A model generated the notes under the pieces. The model worked only from the letters and a program-made list of their open reading frames with translations, searched no databases and was not told the DNA's origin. This document shows, piece by piece, positions 45,601-55,700 of a stretch of DNA of 64,000 bases. The position numbers and the translations under genes are program-made. The first letter of the stretch is position 1, and each line of letters starts with the position of its first letter. Origin of the DNA: Scolanthus callimorphus (Eukaryota > Cnidaria > Anthozoa > Actiniaria > Edwardsiidae); the NCBI GenBank assembly GCA_033964015.1, contig CM066914.1, positions 8,175,831 to 8,239,830 of the forward strand. The letters are read 5' to 3'.

Positions 45601-48600
45601 AAGTAATTCTGAATGAGTACAGGTTACCTTGGAATATACAGTTTGATTGGCATCCTTGCAGGATTTTGGCACAGTGATGTTATACTTAGCGTAGTCCTTC
45701 TGTCCAGTTCCTCCACAGCAATCAAACTAAACAGGAAAAGGAGACAGTTTGTTATTAAGAAATGTTATTTTAAAACTTTGAGCAATGAGCAGCCAAAAAT
45801 CAGGTTACAGAAAAGTTTTGTGTCTACCGATATTGACAATATTTTTGTTTCCTTTGAAAGGTTTCCGTGCAGGTAGTGACTGATGGAAACCTGAGAAAAA
45901 ATTTCCAATGATTATTCAGAACCTATAGTTCTATCGACGCTGGAATTTCAAAATTGTTTTTTAGAGTTTTCTTTAACATTTCTTCACGGACTGATACCGA
46001 TTCATTTCCGATATTTCTCCCCTTCAAAAGATACTAAAACATCTAGTATAGATCTTTATACTTTTCTGTAACCTCATTTTTGACAGCTGTTTACAAAATT
46101 GCTCAAACTTCTATGACAAGTCCTCTTAAAGTCTAGACTTTGTACTGGTTTGCAACCAGTTGTAGCTCCACAAGAGATTGCTAGGTTCATGAAGTTTTTA
46201 CCAAAAATGAGACAAATGATTACAGCTGTTTTGAGTATTGTGCGAACTCTTGAGATCAATTTCCAACCGTCAAACTGCTTTCTGGCTTTGAAACTATTTA
46301 GAATACATAGAATTCAGTTATTCGCCATCCTAGTGAAATGCCCCAACATACAGAATCTTTTACTATCTTTTTCTAAACAAATGGCCTAACTTACAGTCGG
46401 CTAAGACTCAAATTACACCCGAGAGTTTGATTGACGGAAGCCAAAACGCCATTGGAAGTCGAACGCGAGAGTTCGCAGAATACTCAAAACAGCTGTAATG
46501 CGGGGAGGTCTGGTTGTCAATTAAGTCTAAAAAAGCAAGGGCTCCCAAAGCTTGAAATTTGAATTTTATGGAGCTTGAAAGTTTCAATTTTGTTGGCTCG
46601 GCTCCCTGTTGCTAAGGCTCAAATTTTACATGGGATTGACGTTTGATTGAAACAGAGGCTTGCCAAGTTCAGATTTTATGCTGTTTGCATCAGGGAAAAG
46701 AACATGCTGATTCTTAAACAAGGGTCTCAGCGAGGCTCAAATTTTCCCATGTTATACCACTACCCTTGGAGAGAGAACCTGAAGGTATTTCCTGAACATA
46801 CAAATTGCACATATTACACTACTCTTACCTCTTCCTGGACCTTATCCATTGCCTTCCTGTACTCTGCTTTGTTGTAGTTCTTCACACCATCTTCAAGACC
46901 TGTTTCTACATAGTCCTTAAGCTGCAATACATACAAAAACATAGTATTTCATCAAATCTGAGTGGGCTGAGGAAATGTTCTAAATTTTGGGACAATGAAA
47001 TGTCTTGTATGATGGTACTGTGGAGCAGATTTCGTATGACCGTGAAAAGTGCTGTGACACAACGCAGTACTGTCACAGTGGCGGTACGAAACCTGGCCTG
47101 CTAGAGAAACCAATGAAATTGCATAGTTGCGGTTTGGTCGCGGCGCTGCACAACTCTTTCATGGCACTTTTCGCAGTCATACAAAATCTGCTCTAGTACA
47201 TTTTCAGTGGTTATCTTACCTTTCCTCTGTAGGCATAGGCCAGGGCACCTGCAGCAATCTCCAGGACAAATATCAGAGCAAGCAAAACAGCAAACTAGAA
47301 GATAACAATCACACTGTGGATATCATGCCCCTTGATCTAATAAAAGTTTGGCAAAAAACTATAACGCTTACAAAAATAATCTTGTATAATATATGCGTTT
47401 TCATACAAATACAAATATTATATAGAATTTTTAAAATTTAGCACTAAAAAAATGTCAGAGGAAATTACGGCCTGGGGTCAGTGACGTTGCTTTAGGCCAT
47501 TGTTCTTGAAGCTTATTCACACAACTGAAACATTTCTCAGATCACGCTCTTTGTGCTTTATCATCGACACTTCATTGGTGTTACTCTTTCTTGAATACTC
47601 ATACTTTGGGAAATTTCCGATCCAGATTGAAGCTGATAGTCAAAGCGAACACTCTAGTCTAGTTCTAGTCTCTCAACTTGGCCGTCATCTTGTTTCTCAC
47701 ATCTCACCATAGAAACAATGGCCTAAGGCAATGTCATTGAATTACTTGCCTCATGAATTCAGCCTCTGGGAAGTGTAAACTTCAGAGGGCAGAGCATTTA
47801 GATCCTCACAAAAGTTACCCTTTCACTTCTTCAAATGGTGTACTTACAGTTGTGACCATGCAGTAGTTCTCCTTGTATGCACCACAGCAGCCAAGGAATC
47901 CAACTATTGCAACAACAACACCAATGACAATCAAAAAGACTGGACCAGATGCTAAACTGCTGCTGCTAACTTGGATGAAGTCGCCATACTTTGCCTTGAT
48001 GATGCCTCCAATAACAATTAGTCCAAGACCACTTAACTGTCAATATCAAAGAGATCACAGAAGCTCAATTTATTTAGGCACACATGCAATCAAAGCAAGA
48101 ATTGAATTGTACAGTTTGCCTGTGAGCAGTTTGATGTTGGACATATAAACTTTCACATGCATGGTCTTTGAATTCAAATTTGAAAACTGGCATACCCACA
48201 TTATTCATTCAAATATTTTCCTGCATCTGATTGGTTGAGCACCACCGGCGAATTCTTGATGATTTTAAAGCTGAGGGACTTATGCCACTTATGTCAAAGA
48301 TTGAAAAAGTTGAAAAATTATTGCATGTCACATGATTATAGGGAGGCTGGACATATACCTGCGCTCTCAGTAAAGCAGGAAAATAGAGACGAGATTTCAG
48401 GCATTTTGAATATTTTGAATGAATAATAAAACAATTATGCTCAGTGGATAACACCCCATTGATCTGAATAATTATCCATATCGCACTCAGCTGAATTCAT
48501 TAATTGCTAAGCATTCAGATATCAGTAGATATCTTTGTGTCAGCTTAACTCTAGCTCATAATATGTTTAAACAATCTGAATACAAAATAAGCTGATAGAG

Positions 48601-50916
48601 AGAATATATATATTTTTTATTCCTTATTTATCGTTATTCTTTTCGCCCAGAATGCAGATTATTTGTATGAGATATAGGAGGTGAGGGAAAATTTCAGTGC
48701 GTGCGTTTTGGCATATTATAGCGGAGCTCCTTAGCAGCCGAAGGCCGCAGAGCGGAGCACCATAGGTATCACAGGAAGAACTCAATAGCTCAAAGTAGAA
48801 CTCAGGTATACGATCGACTTCATTTTTCATGGTTCAGCGGTATTCCCACTATAGTATCGCTGGTGCGTCCGCGTGTCTGTCTGCGTGCCCCACCACAGGC
48901 AAACCAAGACTCTTCTCCGTTTATTACTAATATCTCAGGAAGGAATGAACCTCAGACAACCAAACTTGGGTGAAGTTGTCTAGGTGGCAAGGGGGTGAAA
49001 CTGACTGGTCACGTGGTATGACGTCATCGATGACGTCATCATAGGAGAAAAATAATATATCTCGGGAAGGGATGAACCTCAGATAACCAAACTTGGGTGA
49101 AGTTTTCTAGGTGTCACGCAGAGTGAAACTGCCTGATCACGTGGTATGACGTCATCGATGACGTCATCATAGGAGAAAAACAATATATCTCGGGAAGGGA
49201 TGAACCTCAGATAACCAAACTTGGGTGAAGTTGTCTAGGTGGCAAGTAGGGTGAACTGCCTGGTCACGTGGTATGACGTCATCATAGCAGAAAAATAACA
49301 TATCTCGGGAAGGGATGAACCTCTGACAACCAAACTTGGGTGAAGTTGTCTAGTTGGCAAGGGGGGTGAAACTGCCTGGTCATGTGGTATGACGTCATCG
49401 ATGACGTCATCATAGAAGAAAAAGAAAATATCTCGGGAAGGGATGAACCTCAGACAACCAAACTTGGGTGAAGTTGTCTAGTTGGTAAGGGGGGTGAAAC
49501 TGCCTGGTCACGTGGTATGACGTCATCGATGTCGTCATCATAGGAGGAAAAGAATATATCTCGGGAAGGGATAAACCTCAGACAACCAAACTTTAGTTGA
49601 AGTTTCCTTAGTGGCAAGGGGATGCAAGCTATAGTCACGTGGTATGACGGTCACAGGCTACTTAATGTACAAAGCATGGCAACTTTTTTTTCTCATTAAC
49701 ACAGAAAAAAAGTAACCGGGAGCTCCGCTTTTAGCCAGCGGATAAATCTATTTATTGTATGGACAAGAGTGTTTTACTGGGAAATACGCCACTCGTAGAT
49801 CTCGTACGAAGCTACATCCGGGTCCTCAGTGACATATTTTCCATATCCTCACTAGTGAGGATATCGGTCAAAACAAAAGTGCTTGGAAATCAATTTGTAA
49901 TGATTTTTCTGGTTTGCCCATATAATAAAAAGAAAATTACACGGTGGCTTGAAGATATGAGTTTTATTTTCTCGTGTCAAAAACAATATTTTACTCATTC
50001 GCTGCGCTCATTCGTAAAATATTGTTCTTGCCACTCGAAAATAAAACTCATATCTTCGCGCCACCGTGTAATATCCTCTATATATTATTTTTGCTCAAAA
50101 AAATGACATCATGTATGCAAAGAGCTATAATATGCGTACAAGGCACAGCTAGACCATGCAAGTCAATATCTTTCGATTTTGTCCCTGTGGTTTTATTCTT
50201 CTGATTTTATATAGATATTTGCGTGCATTTTGTCATAGCATTGCTGTTTTTCAGACTAGACAAGTCTAGATATCGAGAAACCAACAGCTGTGTGACTGTG
50301 TACCGAGGAAACGCAAAAGGAATGATACTGCGACGGAAAGACAAACAAGAACGATTCCGCAATATTTAAGACTTTTAGTTTCCATGCATATATCACCTGA
50401 TTTCATTTCTCGCTACTTTTTAGAAAATAATATTAGAGAACAAAACGTCTCCCCTCCTCCCTAAACAATGCCACAAAACAACTAAACTTTTAAATTCACA
50501 GCAGATACGACGCTGCTAATATCGAAGCATAAAGCTTGAACATTCATCGACTTCAAGGGTCAAGAAAACCGCGGAACTGGTCTTAGGCGGAAAATTTATG
50601 CATGAATTTAAGAACAAACATCGCGCCACCAAAAGAGCAATGGATAAGATTTTCATCGAACCTGATTTTTCCTTATTTATTGCTAACTTCCATTAACTTC
50701 CTTTTTCAGTGGGCTCGGGTATTTTATCTACGCTTGTAAGTTTTCCAGTCGCGAGCAAGAAGATTGCATATTCGAGGGTCTATAAATGGTTCCGCACGAA
50801 ACTGCAACTTCGCTCACTTCGGCATAATAGATAAGTTTCTACTCTCGACTTACCCAAAAAATGAAGTCAAAGAAGAAAAGAAGATATTTGACGATTGCCA
50901 TCCCTCCTGAAGCCAT
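39582..50916 (-). CDS. tetraspanin with alternative last exons
   Basis: Exons 50916-50854, 48036-47848, 47294-47220, 46921-46829, 45726-45628 and 45283-45200, plus one of two last exons (43023-42958 or 39647-39582), all in phase 0, give 222 aa either way. A four-helix membrane scaffold: residues 1-21 begin MASGGMAIVKYLLFFF, then LSGLGLIVIGG, VFLIVIGVVVAIVGFLGCCG, and helix 3 (VTT)FAVLLALIFVLEIAAG. The large extracellular loop has FDCCGG (Cys143, Cys144), KSCKD (Cys163) and GCVKG (Cys175), i.e. the four-cysteine type, with NIT and NQT sequons. Helix 4 spans LMIVGGVGIGIAFIQ and the last exon, closing with CCMMR and a YEV(M/V) tail. Family members organise membrane microdomains with integrins and other partners. 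The best match by eye is CD63/CD9-like; the exact orthologue is uncertain. Confidence 0.93.
39741..39900. repeat. two partial MITE ends
   Basis: AGAGCAGATTTCGTATGACT (39741) matches the ends of the element at 47015-47199. TAGCCTGCTAGCAGGCGTTG (39810) matches the element at 54781-54977. Only one end of each is present. Confidence 0.6.
40003..40296. mobile_element. CAGGGGCGTAGCCAG MITE, 5-bp TSD
   Basis: Ends CAGGGGCGTAGCCAGG and CTGGCTACGCCCCTG, flanked by AGGTG (39998-40002 and 40297-40301). The interior has GGAACCCCCCTC repeats. It lies between the two alternative last exons of the tetraspanin. Confidence 0.87.
40406..40682. repeat. foldback repeat
   Basis: TATAAACCAACTAATGGTC and GACCAACTAGTTGGTTTATA are inverted. 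A second nested hairpin joins ATGTGCTATGATATCAAT with ATCATAGCACAT, and AATTAGACCTC with GAGGCCTAATT. Non-coding. Confidence 0.65.
41016..41195 (+). other. 59-codon open frame, unknown
   Basis: The frame begins MKGKLTKEHLKHSIVLLKHH and continues with KDMEELTVQLSENKAEN, a plausible amphipathic helix, followed by GTGAGT at 41128, which could be a splice donor. It sits on the strand opposite the tetraspanin, between its two last exons. It could be a transposon ORF or a first exon; I do not recognise it. Confidence 0.2.
42150..42546. repeat. foldback repeat with TGAGTCA arms
   Basis: The left arm (42153-42205) is an array of TGAGTCA words; the right arm (42484-42543) is the complement with TGACTCA words. 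The spacer at 42367-42435 (TATCTCAGGAAAACATC, GACAACCAATCTTTGG, GGTGGCAAG) is a diverged copy of the tandem unit at 48930-49660. It lies just downstream of the proximal last exon of the tetraspanin. Confidence 0.8.
42958..43023 (-). CDS. tetraspanin proximal last exon (-YEVM)
   Basis: An acceptor in GTCTCTGTTGCAG is followed by 21 codons and TAA. The peptide starts LIGIIFACCMMR, then SIKKE and terminal YEVM. It is clearly a duplicate of the distal exon (same length, phase and ACCMMR motif). The tail YEVM equals the last four residues of the CD63 lysosomal sorting signal GYEVM (family knowledge). Confidence 0.88.
   Translation of the reverse strand: MIGIIFACCMMRSIKKEYEVM
43769..43984. mobile_element. 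CAGGGCCCGACA MITE, copy B
   Basis: It starts CAGGGCCCGACAATAACTTT and ends GCAATGTCGGGCCCTG, flanked by TTGTA on both sides (43764-43768 and 43985-43989). It is the same family as 13800-14000. It lies in a tetraspanin intron. Confidence 0.9.
43990..45199. other. tetraspanin intron, no inner gene accepted
   Basis: It contains TTGCCAT repeats (about 44020-44125). Open frames of 60-85 codons on either strand (44077-44567) have no supporting features. Confidence 0.5.
47015..47199. mobile_element. MITE with AGAGCAGATTT ends
   Basis: GGAGCAGATTTCGTATGACC and GTCATACAAAATCTGCTC are inverted ends with complementary GAAAAGTGC/GCACTTTTC next to them. GTAC lies at both outer edges. It is in the intron between tetraspanin exons 3 and 4. 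Partial copies lie at 39741 and 55055-55107. Confidence 0.75.
48721..49728. mobile_element. 1-kb element with GCGGAGCTCC ends and tandem core
   Basis: GCGGAGCTCC at 48721 and GGAGCTCCGC at 49719-49728 bound the element (flanks TTATA and TTTTA, an uncertain TSD). The core is six tandem units of about 128 bp (48930-49660), each starting TATCTCGGGAAGGGATGAAC, with GACAACCAAACTTGGGTGAA in the middle and GTCACGTGGTATGACGTCAT at the end. I count eight exact TGACGTCA and five exact CACGTG. It is a nonautonomous DNA element by structure. It lies in intron 1 of the tetraspanin. Confidence 0.82.
49843..50072. repeat. two palindromes: 22-bp and about 68-bp arms
   Basis: ATATCCTCACTAGTGAGGAT is part of a 22-bp perfect palindrome near 49843-49864. 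A much longer one spans 49936-50072: ATTACACGGTGGC at the left mirrors GCCACCGTGTAAT at the right, and GAAGATATGAGTTTTATTTT mirrors AAAATAAAACTCATATCTTC, meeting near 50004 at TCGCTGCGC. Intron 1 of the tetraspanin. Confidence 0.85.
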
Positions 50917-51097
50917 GCTGCCGTTTTATTAAGGCGAAAACTATGGAAAATGGCGATAAGGCTTTGTAGGACGCTGCAAAGTACACTTGCGAAATGCTAA
51001 TGAGAGCTCGGTGTTCGGTTATCGAATGAATAATTATAGAAAGTTACTTCATGCGTATTTTGTATCGCGCCATGTGATTGGGTTACTTATCCGAGAG

Positions 51098-51116
51098 TGA
51101 CGTCATGGATATATAT
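51098..51116 (-). promoter_or_regulatory. CRE-like and TATA-like motifs before the tetraspanin
   Basis: A palindromic TGACGTCA at 51098-51105, next to ATATATAT, lies about 180 bases before the tetraspanin ATG. These are matches to CREB/ATF and TATA consensus; no functional evidence. Confidence 0.4.
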
Positions 51117-51119
51117 CGA

Positions 51120-52767
51120 GGATTTTGATTCGATAATTTGTCGCTCGCAAATGTTTCTCGTGATAGAGTGGGTGTTAGACACGTCAGTCAAATCGTTGAA
51201 GCGTGAAAAACTATGATGCATCCTGCTATGTTTAGGGGATGGAGTAACCTCTTTTTACAACTTTCGCAAACTATTTAGTTGAAGCGCAAACTATTACATG
51301 CATGTTTTGTAAATGGTGCTTGCTGTTGAAGTGAAGGGTTCTTCTATTCATTCTATATGCATTTTCACGTCCTGATAAAATTAATCCTTTTTTTTGTGCG
51401 AGCGACATTTCAGGGCTTATTTATTCCAATAACAGACGTTTGCTTTATTTTGTAGCAATTCAGTCGTAACGAAAAACGCTACCACTGTGCTCGCACTGAA
51501 TGGTTCGATGAACGAGCAGAAAAACTCTGTTGTCCCCAGAATTACACAAAAGGCGCTGTTTACCATAATTGAATTTTTCTTTTGAAAGAGATTTTAATTA
51601 TTTTTAAAGCACCTATCTATCTTAGTCGGGTATTTATCATTGCTGGCGAATGATATCGTTACTATGGTTTCGGAAAAGAGAAATTGGTTAAGGACTTATA
51701 AAGGACACACATTTGCATATCGCTTACAAAGCTGTCAGTGCTTTTTAGATATGCACTTTTGGACATGAAGAACACTCATGTTTCGGTTTCCTTTGTTTTT
51801 TCATCCATATTGTAATTTAGTACTAAGTGCTTCTGAAATGCAGGCGGAATCCAGTTTCTTTATGCAGTCCTGAAGGGGTCAAATAAAGATAACAATTCAG
51901 CAAATATTACATTGCTATGGCTGAAAATAAGGAAGCAGTCAAAACCATTTGGTACGCAAGGTGCGCATAATCATGCTTTCCGCTCGAAGCATTACTCTGA
52001 TTACTCTTACTCCCATTGTTCAGTGAAATGAAGAAAGATGTCACGTGGCCTTGGGCGATTCCGGCTATAACGCACGCACCCATTGCATTCTGGCCTTGCC
52101 CCTGATTCTGGTAGTTGTGGTAGACGGATCAAAGTTTCTAAGGTCATCTTTGTAAAGGTGATTTCAAATGAAGTTTCGATAGGATAGTGATCACAGATGA
52201 AAACACGGGACGAAAATTTTCTTCAAATTTCCTCCAGCAAATGACAGTTTTCGAGTTTTACCCCCTAAAAGGTACCAGAGGCCTGAAAGGTACGACGAGC
52301 ACCCCTGCCCAAAAAATAGGGGAGCCCAACCGGGGGTAAAATTCGAAAACTGTAAGGGGTCCGTTCTAGCAAATCAAGTAACAATGATTTTATCAATATC
52401 ACACTTGTTGGCACCTTTTACTAGGGGACAAAATCAACTAAGCCACGCCCTTTTTGGTACCTTTCAGGGGTAATATCGAAAGTTCTCGATGAGTACCCCC
52501 GCCCCAAAAATAGGGGAGTACAAACGAAGACATAGACATAGTATAGAAATCTTCAGGCTGTCGTGCGGTGCAACACGGGCTAATAAAACAGTTTCTATCC
52601 ACATGCAGGCGAAATCAGCTCTCAGGTTTCAAAACCATCCAGTTTATTCTATAATACAGTCCTTTATACACAATCCAGTATCTACAATATGATAACCCCT
52701 TTCGCCAGAATCCACAAGTCACATGCACCCTGGCTAGTCCGCCAAAAACAAGGTTCGCTCTTAGGAA
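51120..52767. other. intergenic between tetraspanin and DRC5-like gene
   Basis: No gene was seen. Two copies of the AGGGGTGCTCGTCG / AAAAGGTACC repeat module lie at about 52258-52345 and 52395-52515, in opposite-looking arrangement. Confidence 0.5.
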
Positions 52768-55700
52768 TTACGAATGAATCTTTTTGTACTGTTCCTCCCT
52801 ATTTCGCTTGAGTAATTGGTTGATGCAGTATTCGCTCTCTTGGCCGACTTCAGTTAGTCTCAGATCCATGGCTTGGATAGTTGTGTTCTCGTCCATGCCC
52901 TCCTGTAGCGACTTGCCGCCATCCTGAGCAAATAAAAACTGGTAAAGTACGGAAAGTATGGAAGAGTGTTCACAAAAATAAGAGGTCGGAATGCAGGTTC
53001 TACCATCTCGACTCTGAAGATGACTTCCGTACAGGTTGTCGATACGTCAGTCACCACCAGCAGTCCTTCTCAGGACTACTCTCATCCGGGGTATATTATC
53101 CCACTACCCATATTGACTCCTGGGTTCAGACCATGTTATTCATAATACTAACACAAACACAGGCCCGTAGCCAGAAAAAGATAGTTACCGAGGCAGAGTG
53201 AGTGAAATTCTTTTTGTGAACAAAAAAGGTTAAGGCTGGTTCAAATTTTATTTCAAATTTGGCTCTGTTTTTTTCAGTAAAAAGAAACTGGCTACGGGCC
53301 TGACACATTGCGAACTTAGCCGCAGTCCGTAGCTTAGGAATGAGTAACACCGCACACCTGTAGCACGCATCATTGCGCATTTACAGCGTCTACTTAATGC
53401 TAGAGCTCTCAGCGCGCAGCCTTTGCAAGGTCATACTCGAGGCGATGCATCTACTTTTCCCGACCGCTAAAAATACCGCGGTCAAAGAGGAGAAGGCCAG
53501 CTCTCGCAGAGGTGCGTATATGTATACACAAATAAAGTCGGGTACTGCTCTGTAGTCCATTTAAAACATTAGATTGCCGATAACACCGTCAGAAGAGTCA
53601 TAGTCTGCCATCTGGGTCTCTTGTGGGGTTATTCGGAAATGTTTGTATTCGGGTTTCAGGATTCCTGTGGTGCGCAATGAAAGGGAGGGTGCCGAATATC
53701 CGAAAAGACCCACTGGAAAGCCAGCTCACAAGCTAATACTGTCCCTGTTTGTATCGTATCGTGACACTTACCGGGCCGATCTTGTTACAGGATAGGTTGA
53801 GGTCCACGAGGATCTTGTTGGCCACCAGAACCTGCGGATGTGACAAAAAATCTATAAATGGCCTTGTCCCTAATTACCTCAAGGACAAATTTACAGACCG
53901 TATACCATAGTCCCAGACCGTAGTACCAGTACCAGACTACGAAACTGCCTAAACAAACTCGCTGTGTTCCCCATCCCTAGTTACGTCCAGGACAAATTTA
54001 CAGACCGTAGTACCATAGTCCCAGACCGTAGTACCAGTACCAGTCTACGAAACTGCATAAACAAACTCGCTGTGTCCCCCATCCCTAGTTACGTCAAGGA
54101 CAAATTTACAGACCGTAGTACCATAGTCCCAGACCGTAGTACCAGTCTACGAAACTGCATAAACAAACTCGCTGTGTCCCCCATCCCTAGTTACGTCAAG
54201 GACAAATTTACAGACCGTAGTACCATAGTCCCAGAGCGTAGTACCAGTACCAGTCTACGAACTGCATAAACAAACTCGCTGTGTCCCCCATCCCTAGTTA
54301 CGTCAAGGACAAATTTACAGACCGTAGTACCATAGTCCCAGACCGCAGTACCAGTAACCGCAGTACCAGCAGTACCAGCAATACCAGACTTTCTACGAAC
54401 TGCATAAACAAACTCGCTGTGTCCCCCATCCCTAGTTACGTCGAGGACAAATTTACAGACCGTGGTACCATAGTCCCACACACCGTAGTACCAGCACCAG
54501 ACCGTAGTCTACGAAACTGCCTAAACAAACTCGCTGTACCCCATCCCCGCACAAATTATCTAAAAAACTAGTTTGGGTTTCAGCGATCCAAGTCTTTGGA
54601 ACAGATTGCCTTTAACTCTGAGGCAATCTGAATCCTTAAACTCTTTTAAATCGGGTTGCGCATTCATGGAAAGCAGGCATTTTGTTTCTTTCATTTATTT
54701 AGAATAGTTTCAATAACAGTCCTAATAAATTTCCATAGTATAGATTAATTACAGAAAAAGAATCCAAGATTGGGCAAGTATAGCCTGCTAGCAGGCGTTG
54801 GTTGGCTGTTTTTAGGTCGTTTTATGGCGAGAATCGAACGAGAATCCCGGTGCAGGCGCCATCTTGGAGGGTGAAAATCCCACCCCTTCTTTTGTCACTC
54901 GCCCCAGAACGAATTTTGACGCGTCGATACTCGCCATAAAACGAGCTAAAACAGGCCAACCAACGCCTAGCAGGCTAGGACAAGCTTGATTAGGTTTTTT
55001 TTTACTGCAGTCTTTTGAAATTTTTGCGCTCTATAACGGGTACACTGTACTGTCGCGGCACAACTCTTTCGCGGCACTTTTCATAGTCATACGAAATCTG
55101 CTCTATAATGATTTTAATGTGGTTTACCTGTGCAAGTATTGCCGCGGTTGGCTCGCCAAGATCATTACTTCCAAGATGTACATGAGTAAGCGTGTCGTTC
55201 TTGAGTAGAGCGCGACAAATAGCTTGACCACCATCATCACCCAGTCTACAACAAGGACAACAGATCGCTCATATTAATGTATCAGTCAATTCCAGCGGTG
55301 ACCATCCCACCCCCGGGACACCGTGGGGCATTTGCACACCACTGCCTTCCCTGGGGTGGGAATTTTGAAAATTTTGGTGGCCCTGGGGTCGGGAATTGTT
55401 TTTCCCCGGGGGAGGGGGGTGGGGAAATTTGTTTTTCTCATCTCAAGCGCGTCGGGTCTTGTGAACTACAACACCAGTTACAATAACTATCGTTTGGCAG
55501 TTACAATGTCCCAGGTACAGAAAATAACGCCACATAAAATATAATGCAGAGGATGGCCCGTATACACGCAATTTATACGCAATATATACGCAATTTCGTC
55601 TCAGTGGAAAAACATAAAAATGAAGTCAAGCAACATAACTGCGAAATAGTTGCTCTGCAAATAAAGGTAAATTTCGCATTGAGAGATTCCGGGGACATGG

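Noticed and set aside
48930..49660. CRISPR-like array
   Set aside because: Units are tandem without unique spacers, in a eukaryotic intron, inside an inverted-repeat element.
53964..54571. ORFs of about 100 codons on both strands
   Set aside because: They are readings of the tandemly repeated LINE fragment; no independent gene.
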